64,000 nucleotides of DNA, from contig JACONG010000001.1 of assembly GCA_014323865.1 (NCBI GenBank), positions 19,928-83,927 of the forward strand. The letters run 5' to 3'. This document shows, one piece after another, positions 50,654 through 59,583 of this stretch (position 1 is the first letter of the stretch; each line of letters starts with the position of its first letter). The DNA is from Rhodospirillales bacterium. Lineage in GTDB: Bacteria; Pseudomonadota; Alphaproteobacteria; SP197. The notes under the pieces are model-generated. The model did no database searches, was not told where the DNA came from, and saw nothing but the letters and a program-made list of their open reading frames with translations. The position numbers and the translations under genes were made by a program.

Positions 50654-51952
50654 GTGACCCATCCCCTGTTCGCCGACGACATGAAGCTGACGCCCTATTG
50701 GTGGGACGACGCACCACGGCCGACGATCGACAACCGGCCGCTGCCCGAGACGGCCGATGTTGCGATCGTCGGCGCCGGCTATACGGGCCTCAATGCCGCG
50801 CGGGTTCTGGCCCGCGCCGGGCGCAGCGTCGTTGTCCTCGAGGCCGAGGACGCAGCCTGGGGATGCAGCGCGCGGAACGGCGGCCAGATCAGCTCCGGCG
50901 TGAAGCCCGGTGTCAGCGACCTCGAGAGTCAGTTCGGCCGTGAAGGTGGCCGCGCCGTCCTTCAAGAGGGTCTGAACAGCCTCAACTTCACCGTGGATCT
51001 CGTGAAGCAGGAGAAGATCGACTGCGACCTGAAGCAGAATGGCCGCTTCATCGGCGCCCATCGGCCCAATCGATACGATTCGATGGCCGAGAACTTCGAG
51101 ACCCTCAACAAGGTCGTCCCGTTCGAGTGGCACATGGTGCCCAGGAACGACATGCACCGCGAGCTCGGCACCGAAGCGTATCACGGCGGCGCCGTCCTGC
51201 CGCACCACGCGGTTCTCCACCCTGCCAAGTTCGCAAACGGTCTGACCGTTCTCGCGCTCAGGGCCGGCGCCCGGATCGAGACGCATACGCCGGTTCTTGG
51301 CCTCGATCCGGCCAAGGGCGGCACATCGGTCGTGACGACGCGCGGCAAGGTTCTGGCGCGCGACGTGATCGTGGCGACCAATGGCTACACGAGCCGGCTG
51401 ACACCCGGTCTGCGCCGCCGCGTGATCCCGATCGGCAGCTACATCATCACCACCGAGCCTGTCGCCCCCGACGTCATGAAGAAGATCATGCCGCAGCAGC
51501 GAGCGCTCTCGGACTCGCGCAAGATGATCTACTACTACCGCTCCTCCCCCGATCACACGCGTATTGTCTTCGGCGGGCGCGTCGCGCTCAAGGAGACCGA
51601 CCCCGAGGTCAACGCACCGCGGCTGCACAAGGTCATGACCGGGATCTTCCCCGAGCTTGCCGAGACCAGGATCAGCCACAGCTGGATGGGCTTCGTTGCC
51701 TATACCTTCGACCACCTGCCCCACATCGGGCGGCGCGATGGCGTCTGGTTCTCCATGGGCTATTGCGGGTCCGGTGTCGCCTGGGCGAGCTACATGGGCC
51801 ACAAACTGGCCCACAAGGTTCTGGGCAACCCGGAAGGCGCGACCGCGTTCGACAATGCCAGGTTCCCGACCCGTCCGTTCTATACGGGTGATCCCTGGTT
51901 CCTCGGTGCGGCCGTGGCCTGCTACCGCGCCATGGACAAGTGGGGGAACTAG
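50654..51952 (+). CDS. FAD-dependent amine/amino acid oxidoreductase (DAO family)
   Basis: A 432-residue flavoprotein of the D-amino acid oxidase superfamily, close to PuuB/OrdL-type gamma-glutamylputrescine oxidases. The dinucleotide fold is VAIVGAGYTGLNAARVLARA, the substrate-domain start is SARNGGQISSGVKPG, and the FAD-closing segment is MGYCGSGVAWASYMGHKLA. It oxidises a secondary amine or amino acid to imine with O2 or another acceptor; the substrate is not determined. The GTG at 50654 has an AGGAG site 7 bp upstream. It is convergent with betI, sharing the palindrome CTAG as both stops. Confidence 0.82.
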   Translation: MTHPLFADDMKLTPYWWDDAPRPTIDNRPLPETADVAIVGAGYTGLNAARVLARAGRSVVVLEAEDAAWGCSARNGGQISSGVKPGVSDLESQFGREGGRAVLQEGLNSLNFTVDLVKQEKIDCDLKQNGRFIGAHRPNRYDSMAENFETLNKVVPFEWHMVPRNDMHRELGTEAYHGGAVLPHHAVLHPAKFANGLTVLALRAGARIETHTPVLGLDPAKGGTSVVTTRGKVLARDVIVATNGYTSRLTPGLRRRVIPIGSYIITTEPVAPDVMKKIMPQQRALSDSRKMIYYYRSSPDHTRIVFGGRVALKETDPEVNAPRLHKVMTGIFPELAETRISHSWMGFVAYTFDHLPHIGRRDGVWFSMGYCGSGVAWASYMGHKLAHKVLGNPEGATAFDNARFPTRPFYTGDPWFLGAAVACYRAMDKWGN

Positions 51953-52533
51953 GAGTCGAGCGGTGCCAGCGTTTCGACGTGCTCGCGGGCGATGGTGTGG
52001 ATCAGGCGAAGTCCTATACGCTCGGAATCGTGGGCGTGGCGCAGCCAGAGTCCGTACATCAGCGCAATCAGAGTATGGGCGGCGTGATCGACCTGGTCCG
52101 GGGCCATGACATCGGCGAGCACCGGCTGAAGCAAGTCGAACAGCGCACGGTCGAACGCCCTGTGAATGCGCGCGAACCCGTCATGCTCAGGCACTTGAGC
52201 ATAAAAGCTGAGCCACGCACTGATCGCTTCGGGTGAACGCTGGCCGGGGGCGAAGTTCCCGGCGGTGAAGCCGATCAGCTTGTCCCGCGCCGTCGTGCCG
52301 GCAGCCATGCCAGACTCGATATCGGAGAGCGTCTGGTCGACCAGCATCTGCATGGTTGCTTCCAGAAGGTCGGTCTTGCCGTCGAAATAGTGGTTGACCA
52401 ACCCGACCGAGAGGCCCGCGCGGCGGCTGATCCGCGCCACCGTCGCGTCCTGGAACCCGTCCTGATGGATCGACGCGATGGTCGCATCGATCAGCTGCTG
52501 CCGACGGACCGGCTCTATACCGAGTTTCGGCAT
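51949..52533 (-). CDS. betI: BetI-like TetR-family regulator
   Basis: A 194-residue TetR-type repressor that closely follows BetI: opening MPKLGIEPVRRQQLIDATIA, HTH region DATVARISRRAGLSVGLVNH then YFDGKTDLLEATM. BetI represses choline and betaine genes and is released by choline. It lies 9 bp downstream of the betaine-type permease on the same strand, so it probably controls that transporter and itself. No betA or betB is in the window. Confidence 0.85.
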   Translation of the reverse strand: MPKLGIEPVRRQQLIDATIASIHQDGFQDATVARISRRAGLSVGLVNHYFDGKTDLLEATMQMLVDQTLSDIESGMAAGTTARDKLIGFTAGNFAPGQRSPEAISAWLSFYAQVPEHDGFARIHRAFDRALFDLLQPVLADVMAPDQVDHAAHTLIALMYGLWLRHAHDSERIGLRLIHTIAREHVETLAPLDS

Positions 52534-52542
52534 GGAACCCGA

Positions 52543-54714
52543 TCAGGCAGCCAGGCCGAGGTCGCGCTTCTTCCTGACTGCCCAGGCCTGGATGATGCGG
52601 TCGGCGATCATCGCCATCAGAGCCATCGAACCGCCGGCGATCACACCCTGTCCGAAACGCGCGTTGGTGAGGGCGTCATAGACCCACTGGCCCAGCCCCC
52701 TGGTGCCCACGAGTGCGGCGATCACCAGCATGGCCAGCGCAAACATCACGACCTGGTTCAGGCCCAGCATGATCTCCGGAATGGCGAGCGGCAGCTTGAC
52801 CTTCCACAGCACCTGTCGCTCCGTGCAGCCCATCATCTGCGCCGCTTCGACCGCGACGGGATCGACCTGGCGCAGGCCGTGTTCGGTGTAACGGATGGCC
52901 GGCACGATCGCGTACATGATGATCGCGAGCAGCGCCGAGAAGTCGCCGACCAGGAACACCATGATGACGGGGATGAGGAAGACGAAGAGCGGCATCGTCT
53001 GCAGCGTATCGTTGATCGGCCTCAGGATCGCCGAGACACGGTCGTTCTGCGCCGCCCAGATGCCGATCGAACAACCGATCGCGAAGCACAGCAGCACCGA
53101 CGTCGCGGTCAGGTAGAACGACAGCATGGCTCGCGACCAGGCTCCTGTGGTCAGCATGAACAGCATGCCGCAGAAGGCGAACAGCGCGACCTTCCAGCCG
53201 CCGACCTGACAAGCGATCAGCGTGACCGCGGCGATGAACACCGGCCAGGGCGTACCGCTCGAACCGTAGTAGAACAGAGTTGAGATCAGCCCGACGATGA
53301 CACCGGCGCGCCAGCCCTGCCAGCGCATCATCGCGGCACCGATTGCCACCACGATCCCGAGGTAGATGAGCGACGCCATGGTCGTCATGTCGAAGCCCCA
53401 GGTCGACGGGCGTGCGATCGTTTCAAGACCCCGGTTCATCGGCAGCATGAAGTAGAACAGCGTCCACGTCTTGATGGCGTCGGTGACGTCGAAGAAGTTT
53501 ACCGTGATCCAGGCGACGAAGTCGTTCAGCGTCTCGGCGGGGTAGAAGATCCAGGTCTCGGGATACTCCTCGAACGCCGGGAAGATCGCAGCAAGGATCA
53601 GGCCGATACCCGTCGCCATGACCATGGCCGTCATATACGGGTGCCGCTGCAGAACGTTGCCGCCGCGCGAAAGATGAATATCGCCGGTGCGCTCTGCGAA
53701 GCCGCGGCTGATGCGGTCCATCATCATCGCCAGCAACACGATCACCAGGCCGGCAAGCAGGCTCTGGCCGGTCTGGGCCTTGCGCATGGTCGAGAGCACC
53801 TCCCAGCCGATGTCGGCGAAGCCGCCGATAATGGCTGCGATTATGACCATGGAAAGAGCGGCCATGATGGTCTGGTTCACACCGATCATGATGGTGTGCG
53901 TCGCCGCGGGGATACGCACGAGGAACAGAAGCTGGAAGCCGTTGCAACCCGACATCTGGCCACTTTCGATGACGTTGTCGGGAACACGCCCGAGTCCCAG
54001 CATCACGTTTCTGACCATCGGGGGGCTGGCGTAAATCGCAGAGGCCACCATGCCGACGACGGGGCCAATGCCGAACAGGATGAGGATCGGCACGAGATAG
54101 GCGAACGTCGGCACCGTCTGCATGACATCGAGCATGGGTTCGATGATCCGGCGCGCCCCGCGGAACTGGAACCCGAGGAGGCCGAGGGTGAGACCCAAAG
54201 CCAGGGACAGCGGAACCGACATGCCGACCAGCGCAAGCGTTGACATACTCTCGTCCCAATAGCCCACGATCACCATGTAGAGCATGGCCGCGACACAGAA
54301 GGCCGCGAGACGCCAACCTTTCGCGGCGTACGCGATGACGGCAACGATACCGATCGTCGCAGGCCAGGGCAGCCAGTGCAGGACTTCGAGCAGGCCCTCC
54401 ATGGGGTATTCGAGGATGTCGGATATGAAGCGGAAAATCGGCTTGAAGTGCAGCGTGAACCTGTCCATCGCCGCTTCGAGCAGATCGCTGATAGCCAGGA
54501 ACTCTCCCCCGATCGTCAGGCCGAACAACCACTCGTCGGGATAGTTGACGAGCCAGTCCTTCTGATTGAACAGAAAGCCCTCGACATCACGATAGTACAG
54601 GCAGAGGGCGGCAAAGCCGGCGAAGATCAGCCAACTGATCAGTTGCGGCGAGACCCGTTCGGTGAACGCACCGCTGAACGGCGACCGGGCCCGGTCCCGG
54701 GTCGCAACAGTCAT
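52543..54714 (-). CDS. Glycine betaine/proline-type ABC permease, duplicated (fused) form
   Basis: A 723-residue membrane protein consisting of two ProW-like permease halves in one chain. Half 1 has the EAA-loop segment VPDNVIESGQMSGCNGFQLL then FLVRIPAATHTIMIGVNQTI. Half 2 has VDPVAVEAAQMMGCTERQVL then WKVKLPLAIPEIMLGLNQVV. Each half has its own helices (about fourteen in total), so one chain may form the whole channel. Its start overlaps the stop of the ATPase gene (ATGA). No substrate-binding protein gene lies next to it. The substrate is likely betaine or a related quaternary amine, as BetI follows. Confidence 0.88.
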   Translation of the reverse strand: MTVATRDRARSPFSGAFTERVSPQLISWLIFAGFAALCLYYRDVEGFLFNQKDWLVNYPDEWLFGLTIGGEFLAISDLLEAAMDRFTLHFKPIFRFISDILEYPMEGLLEVLHWLPWPATIGIVAVIAYAAKGWRLAAFCVAAMLYMVIVGYWDESMSTLALVGMSVPLSLALGLTLGLLGFQFRGARRIIEPMLDVMQTVPTFAYLVPILILFGIGPVVGMVASAIYASPPMVRNVMLGLGRVPDNVIESGQMSGCNGFQLLFLVRIPAATHTIMIGVNQTIMAALSMVIIAAIIGGFADIGWEVLSTMRKAQTGQSLLAGLVIVLLAMMMDRISRGFAERTGDIHLSRGGNVLQRHPYMTAMVMATGIGLILAAIFPAFEEYPETWIFYPAETLNDFVAWITVNFFDVTDAIKTWTLFYFMLPMNRGLETIARPSTWGFDMTTMASLIYLGIVVAIGAAMMRWQGWRAGVIVGLISTLFYYGSSGTPWPVFIAAVTLIACQVGGWKVALFAFCGMLFMLTTGAWSRAMLSFYLTATSVLLCFAIGCSIGIWAAQNDRVSAILRPINDTLQTMPLFVFLIPVIMVFLVGDFSALLAIIMYAIVPAIRYTEHGLRQVDPVAVEAAQMMGCTERQVLWKVKLPLAIPEIMLGLNQVVMFALAMLVIAALVGTRGLGQWVYDALTNARFGQGVIAGGSMALMAMIADRIIQAWAVRKKRDLGLAA

Positions 54715-55787
54715 GAAGCGGCTCCCTCGTCGGTTTCGGTGGCAAGCACCGAGAGAACAGCCTGGGGCGTAACCTGGCCAATCACGTTACCGCCATCGTT
54801 CTTCACGGCGATCGCGTTGAGGCCCTCGCCGAAGCGCGGCATGAGATGCTCCAGCGTCATGCCCGGCTCAACGGCCCCGGCGGCCCCGGCGGCCTCAAGC
54901 CCGTTCTCGGCAGGCCCCATGATGTCGCCGGCCGTGATCACCTTCACGCGCGGGACGTCCTGGGTGAACTCCTCGACGTAGTCGTCGGCCGGTTGCATGA
55001 CGACCTCGGCCGGCGTGCCGATCTGCACGATCTGACCGTCCTTCATGATGGCGATGCGGTCGGCGAGCCGGAGCGCCTCAAGGAAGTCATGGGTGATGAA
55101 GACGATGGTCTTGTGCAGCATCTGCTGCAGCCGCATGAACTCATCCTGCATCTGCCGTCGAATCAGGGGATCGAGCGCGGAGAACGGTTCATCCAGGAAC
55201 CACAGCTCCGGCTCCACCGCGAGGCTGCGCGCGATACCGACGCGCTGCTGCTGGCCACCGGAAAGCTGCCGCGGGTAGCTGGTCTCGCGGCCCGACAGCC
55301 CGACCAGCTCGATCATCTCCATCGCGCGCTCCACTCGGGTGTGCTTGTCGACACCCTGGACCTGGAGCGGAAAGGCGACGTTCTCGACCACGGAAAGATG
55401 CGGCAGCAGTCCGAAGTTCTGGAACACCATGCCCATCTTGTGCCGCCGGATGTCGATCAGCTGTTCCTTGCTGACGCGCAACAGGTCCTTACCATCAAGG
55501 ATGACCTCGCCGGCGGTCGGTTCGACCAGACGCGACAGGCAGCGGACGATCGTGGACTTGCCCGAACCCGACAGGCCCATGATGATAAAAATCTCGCCCA
55601 CGTGAACGTCGAAGCTGACATCGCAGGCCGCCCCGATGTGGCCGCTCTCGCGGACCTTCGCGACCAGAGCCCGGGGATCGGGCACATTGCCGTCACCATT
55701 CGAAAAAAAGCTGTCAGCATCGGGCCCATAGACCTTCCAGACATGTCGACAGGTCACCTTCACGTCGCGCTCAGACGCCTCTGCCAT
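54711..55787 (-). CDS. Glycine betaine/proline-type ABC ATP-binding protein
   Basis: A 358-residue ProV/OpuAA-type ATPase. Walker A is MGLSGSGKSTIVRC, Q-loop MVFQNFGLLPHLSV, signature [16 protein letters not shown], Walker B LWFLDEPFSALDPL, and H-loop VFITHDFLEALRLA. A C-terminal CBS-like tail (MTLEHLMPRFGEGLNAIAVK) may sense osmotic state as in OpuA. The ATG at 55787 follows an AGGTGAGG site and is preferred over an ATG at 55838. First gene of the operon ATPase-permease-betI. Confidence 0.88.
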   Translation of the reverse strand: MAEASERDVKVTCRHVWKVYGPDADSFFSNGDGNVPDPRALVAKVRESGHIGAACDVSFDVHVGEIFIIMGLSGSGKSTIVRCLSRLVEPTAGEVILDGKDLLRVSKEQLIDIRRHKMGMVFQNFGLLPHLSVVENVAFPLQVQGVDKHTRVERAMEMIELVGLSGRETSYPRQLSGGQQQRVGIARSLAVEPELWFLDEPFSALDPLIRRQMQDEFMRLQQMLHKTIVFITHDFLEALRLADRIAIMKDGQIVQIGTPAEVVMQPADDYVEEFTQDVPRVKVITAGDIMGPAENGLEAAGAAGAVEPGMTLEHLMPRFGEGLNAIAVKNDGGNVIGQVTPQAVLSVLATETDEGAAS

Positions 55788-55969
55788 CTCCACCTCACCT
55801 GGACCGTCGCTCTTCGGCGTTTCGGCCCAGTCCTTCATGTTCCCGGTTGCTGCCTCCAAGGCGCGAACATGACAGACTAGTCTCGCGCGCCCCTCACCGT
55901 CCACTACCCCGCAAGAGCCTCGAGGAGTGACGCGAATGGCCCGGAACCTGCCTTGTTTCCAGAAAACGG

Positions 55970-56417
55970 GTGACAGACGTCACGCTTGCCGTTCCTGCGT
56001 CGATTTGCCCCGGTGACGGCGGTCTCGCCTCCGTGATCGCTGCTGTCGATTCCGTAACATGGGTCTTACATGCTCCCTTGAGCGCGGATCATGTGAAATT
56101 GAGGTTTGAGAGGTCCTTGCGCCGGCACATGGGAGCGGAACGGGAATCCGCGCTGTGGGAGAGGGTCGTGACCGAGGTGTTCCTGAGCGGCGATGGAGAA
56201 GTCGAACGAAGCCATGCAGGAGGTTGCCGCCTGCATCGGCCGCATCGTCACCGATGAGCGGACCGAGGCGCTCGTTCTGATCCCCACCAACGTCGACCGT
56301 TTCCTGATGCGCGCCTGTAGCGTGGAGGCGCTCACACAGGTGATGGGACCGGTGAACGACTCGGACGAGATCAAGCCGTCCATCTCCAACGACCCCAGCG
56401 GCGACCCCAGCGGCTGA
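55970..56417 (+). pseudogene. Hypothetical gene, apparently frameshifted
   Basis: From a GTG at 55970 one frame encodes VKLRFERSLRRHMGAERESA, then LWERVVTEVFLSGDG. At about 56190 the protein-like reading passes to another frame (EKSNEAMQEVAACIGRIVTD, then ERTEALVLIPTNVDRFLMRA) and ends at 56417. An ATG at 56193 could express the second part alone (74 aa). I recognise no family. The end contains a 12-bp tandem duplication (GACCCCAGCGGC twice). It is either one broken gene or a short gene starting at 56193. The rest of 55788-56519 shows nothing else. Confidence 0.35.
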
Positions 56418-56458
56418 ACGACAAGCTTCAGTTCATTCCAGAAAAAGTCGATATTTCA

Positions 56459-56480
56459 ATTGCAACTCACTCGCACTCGC
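56459..56480 (+). promoter_or_regulatory. Possible iron-responsive (Fur/Irr-like) site before imelysin
   Basis: ATTGCAACTCACTCGCACTCGC, 40-60 bp before the imelysin ATG, resembles alphaproteobacterial Fur-type sites of the form TTGCAAxTCATTCxCATT. The match is imperfect, and the assignment relies on imelysin genes usually being iron-regulated. Confidence 0.3.
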
Positions 56481-56519
56481 GTTTACGATGCCGCCATCAC
56501 CAGAGACGAAGGGGTCATC

Positions 56520-57782
56520 ATGCGATTGAGAGTCCTTGCGGCAGCAGCGGTCGCTGCCGGGTTTCACACGACAACGGCGCAGGCAGGAGATGTCGGGGAC
56601 GTCCTTGCAACTTACACCGACATTGCACACGCGGCCTACGAAGACTCCCTGATCCGCGCCCGGGAGCTCGACGTCGCGATCGACACCCTGATCGCCGCGC
56701 CGACCGACGCCAACATGGCACGCGCCCGGGAAGCGTGGGTCCATGCGCGCGTGCCCTATCAGCAGACCGAAGCCTATCGCTTCGGCAATGCCATGGTCGA
56801 CGACTGGGAGGGCCTTGTGAACGCCTGGCCGCTCGACGAAGGCCTGATCGACTACGTCGACGGCGGCTACGGCGACAGCTCGGACGCCAACATGTTCCAT
56901 GCCGCCAACGTGATCGCCAATCCGACGCTTCAGATCGGTGGCGTCGAGGTCGATGCGTCAACGATCGACGCCGACCTGCTGGATTCCCTGCATGAGATCG
57001 ACGGGGTCGAGGCCAACGTGTCGCGCGGCTATCACGCTATCGAGTTCCTCCTGTGGGGACAGGATCTCAACGGTACCGATGCAGGCGCCGGCAATCGCGC
57101 GGCCACCGATTACGACACCAGGAACTGTACCAACGGCAACTGCGACCGGCGTGCCGCCTACCTGAAAGCGGCCAGCGATCTCCTGGTGTCCGATCTGGAG
57201 GATGCCGTCGCCATGTGGGCCAATGATGGCGATGCGCGCGCCAATGTCATGGACGCCGGCGATGAGGGTGGCCTCGCCATCATCCTCACCGGCATGGGCA
57301 GCCTGAGCTACGGCGAGCTCGCGGGCGAGCGCATGCAGCTCGGCCTCCTGCTCCATGATCCCGAGGAAGAGCACGACTGCTTCAGCGACAACACCCATTG
57401 GTCGCACTACTACGACATCGTCAGCATTCAGAACGTCTACCTTGGCACCTACACCCGGATCGATGGCAGCGTCGTGTCGGGCACCGGCGTCTCCGACCTC
57501 GTGGCCGAGGCCGATGCCGAGGTCGATGCGGCCATGCGCGGCGCATTGAACAGGAGCCTGGCGCGTGCCATGAGCATGGTGACGGTCGCCGAAGCCGGCA
57601 AGAGCTACGACCAGATGCTGGCCGAGGGTGACGAACACGGAAACCGCGTGATCAGGGACGTGATCGACGCACTCAAGGAGCAGACCACCCAGATCGAGGT
57701 CGTCGTTGCGACCCTGGGCCTCGGGTCTCTGGACGTCGAAGGTTCCGACAGTCTCGACGACCCGAATGCCGTCTTCCGGTAA
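56520..57782 (+). CDS. Imelysin-family iron-regulated protein
   Basis: A 420-residue periplasmic imelysin. The signal peptide is MRLRVLAAAAVAAGFHTTTA, cleaved after QAG. The family motif GxHxxE is GYHAIEFLLWGQDLNGTDAG (G170, H172, E175). Two helical bundles are usual in the family. Imelysins are linked to iron uptake rather than proteolysis. The ATG at 56520 starts the signal peptide. It overlaps the following di-haem gene by about 17 bp, forming the common imelysin/thiol-oxidoreductase pair. Confidence 0.88.
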   Translation: MRLRVLAAAAVAAGFHTTTAQAGDVGDVLATYTDIAHAAYEDSLIRARELDVAIDTLIAAPTDANMARAREAWVHARVPYQQTEAYRFGNAMVDDWEGLVNAWPLDEGLIDYVDGGYGDSSDANMFHAANVIANPTLQIGGVEVDASTIDADLLDSLHEIDGVEANVSRGYHAIEFLLWGQDLNGTDAGAGNRAATDYDTRNCTNGNCDRRAAYLKAASDLLVSDLEDAVAMWANDGDARANVMDAGDEGGLAIILTGMGSLSYGELAGERMQLGLLLHDPEEEHDCFSDNTHWSHYYDIVSIQNVYLGTYTRIDGSVVSGTGVSDLVAEADAEVDAAMRGALNRSLARAMSMVTVAEAGKSYDQMLAEGDEHGNRVIRDVIDALKEQTTQIEVVVATLGLGSLDVEGSDSLDDPNAVFR

Positions 57783-59274
57783 TCCCGTGGTCATACGGCA
57801 AGCAGCAGGAGCCGTCGTGCTCCTGCTGCTTGCTGTTGTGCCTGCCCCGTTCGCGGCGCCGCGTGCCGACGACGCGGCGATCATCGCGCCGACAACCGAA
57901 TTCTCATCGGCCGAACGCTATGAGACCAATCAGGGCGGCGCCGGAACCTTTCACGGCACCCTGAACGACGACGCCTTCTCACGTCCGGCGACCAACATGT
58001 CGTTCGAGGATCGCCTGAACTTCATGGTCGGCAACGGCTTCTTCAAGCGCCTCTGGGTGACAGCGCCCTCGTCGACCGCGTCGAGCGACGGGCTCGGTCC
58101 GCTCTACAATGCACGCGCCTGCCAGCGCTGCCACATCAAGGATGGCCGTGGGCATCCCCCGCTCGGCAACTGGCCCGACGACAACGCCATCTCCATGTTC
58201 CTGCGCCTCAGCGTGCCGCCCGCAACGCCTGAGGAGGAGGCTCTCCTGGCGGAGCATCGCCAGAACGTCATTCCGGATCCGGTCTATGGCAGCCAGCTTC
58301 AGGACTTCGCGATCCCCGGACTGGATGCCGAGGGGCGGATGGTCATCGAATACGAGGAGTTCGACGTCACGCTCGACGACGGGACGGTCGTGAGCCTGCG
58401 CCAGCCGAGCTACAGCATTGCGAAGCCGGGCTACGGTCCGGTCTCCGAAGACATCATGATGTCGCCACGTGTGGCCCCTCAGATGATCGGGCTCGGCCTT
58501 CTCGAAGCCATCGCTGTCGACGACATTCTGGCCCACGCGGATCCCGACGACACCGATGGCGATGGCATCTCCGGTCGCGCCAACATTGTCTGGAGCGAGG
58601 CGCTCGGCGAACCCGCCATAGGCCGGTTCGGCTGGAAGGCCGGCGAGCCGTTCCTCGATCAGCAGAACGCCCACGCCTTCACGGCCGACGTCGGGCTCGC
58701 CACACCGGTCTCTCCCTTTCTCTGGGGCGACTGCACGCCCGGCCAGAAAGCCTGCATCAACGCGCCGCACGGCGCCGATGAAGACGGCCTCGAAGCTACG
58801 GCCGGGATCATGGAGAAGATCCTCTTCTACACGCGCAATCTCGCCGTACCGGGGCGCCGTGATGTCGACAAACCCATGGTGCTGGAAGGCAAGCGCCTGT
58901 TCTACGAGGCAGGCTGTATCGGCTGCCACATACCGAAGTTCATCACGCCGGTCATTGACGGTCAGCCCGAACAGTCGCGCCAGCTCATCTGGCCCTACAC
59001 TGATCTCCTGCTTCACGACATGGGCGAGGGTCTCGCCGACGGGCGTCCCGAAGGTCTCGCAAGCGGGACGGAATGGCGCACGCCGCCGCTCTGGGGCATC
59101 GGACTGACAGAGACCGTGGTCAGCCACACATACTTTCTGCACGACGGCCGCGCGAGGAACCTGACCGAAGCCATCCTGTGGCACGGCGGCGAGGCGCAGG
59201 GCTCGCGTGACCATTTCGCAGCGATGTCGGCAGAGGAACGCGACAGCCTGATCGCCCTCCTGGAGTCGCTCTAG
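57766..59274 (+). CDS. Di-haem oxidoreductase (thiol oxidoreductase-like, DUF1111)
   Basis: A 502-residue exported c-type cytochrome with two CxxCH haem sites: CQRCH (119-123) and CIGCH (384-388). The signal peptide region (VVIRQAAGAVVLLLLAVVPA) follows an ATG at 57766; a GTG at 57787 is an alternative start. Family segments include DGLGPLYNARACQRCHIKDG and FLHDGRARNLTEAILWHGGE. Proteins of this group accompany imelysin in iron-regulated operons and may work in redox steps of iron uptake; the reaction is not known. No second imelysin or DUF1513 gene follows, unlike fuller versions of the operon. Confidence 0.85.
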   Translation: MPSSGNPVVIRQAAGAVVLLLLAVVPAPFAAPRADDAAIIAPTTEFSSAERYETNQGGAGTFHGTLNDDAFSRPATNMSFEDRLNFMVGNGFFKRLWVTAPSSTASSDGLGPLYNARACQRCHIKDGRGHPPLGNWPDDNAISMFLRLSVPPATPEEEALLAEHRQNVIPDPVYGSQLQDFAIPGLDAEGRMVIEYEEFDVTLDDGTVVSLRQPSYSIAKPGYGPVSEDIMMSPRVAPQMIGLGLLEAIAVDDILAHADPDDTDGDGISGRANIVWSEALGEPAIGRFGWKAGEPFLDQQNAHAFTADVGLATPVSPFLWGDCTPGQKACINAPHGADEDGLEATAGIMEKILFYTRNLAVPGRRDVDKPMVLEGKRLFYEAGCIGCHIPKFITPVIDGQPEQSRQLIWPYTDLLLHDMGEGLADGRPEGLASGTEWRTPPLWGIGLTETVVSHTYFLHDGRARNLTEAILWHGGEAQGSRDHFAAMSAEERDSLIALLESL

Positions 59275-59374
59275 AGCGTTTTCATCTTGCGTTGGATCAT
59301 AAGAAGGGATTCCCATTCGTTCCACCACATGATTCTGTACCCGCAAGTGACACGGGCGGCAGATATGGCGCATT
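59275..59374. other. Spacer with possible dispersed-repeat sequence
   Basis: Immediately after the di-haem gene stop comes TCTAGAGCGTTTTCATCTTG, then CGTTGGATCAT, which resembles short interspersed repeats common after alphaproteobacterial genes. No gene is seen. Confidence 0.3.
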
Positions 59375-59554
59375 GTTACGGACTGGACCTTCGCCGCCGG
59401 GGCGTTCAAGACCAATATCGAAGACTTCGAGGCGGTCGAAGCCGTCCACGAGGGCCACAAGTCGCCTGCCATGACGGGCGCCCGGTTCAACGGCCTCCGG
59501 GAAGGTGGCGTGCACCATTTCCAGAAGCTGGTGGCCGACCACATGACGGCCTGA
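59375..59554 (+). pseudogene. C-terminal remnant of a Rieske-type aromatic ring-hydroxylating oxygenase
   Basis: A frame without start codon reads NIEDFEAVEAVHEGHKSPAM, then RFNGLREGGVHHFQKLVADH and ends at TGA 59552-59554. The pattern (EDxxxVEAxQxG, then a GGVHHFQ-type tail) matches the C-terminal end of Rieske oxygenase large subunits. The Rieske centre and the mononuclear iron site, about 350 residues, are missing. It lies 29 bp before the BKACE gene. Confidence 0.55.
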
Positions 59555-59570
59555 GGCCACAGCACTCTCC

Positions 59571-59579
59571 GGGGGGGGG
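59571..59579 (+). repeat. Nine-G homopolymer in the ribosome-binding region
   Basis: A run of nine G lies 5-13 bp before the ATG at 59584 and occupies the Shine-Dalgarno position. Such tracts are prone to slippage, which would change spacing and strength of the ribosome site. Confidence 0.6.
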
Positions 59580-59583
59580 ACGC

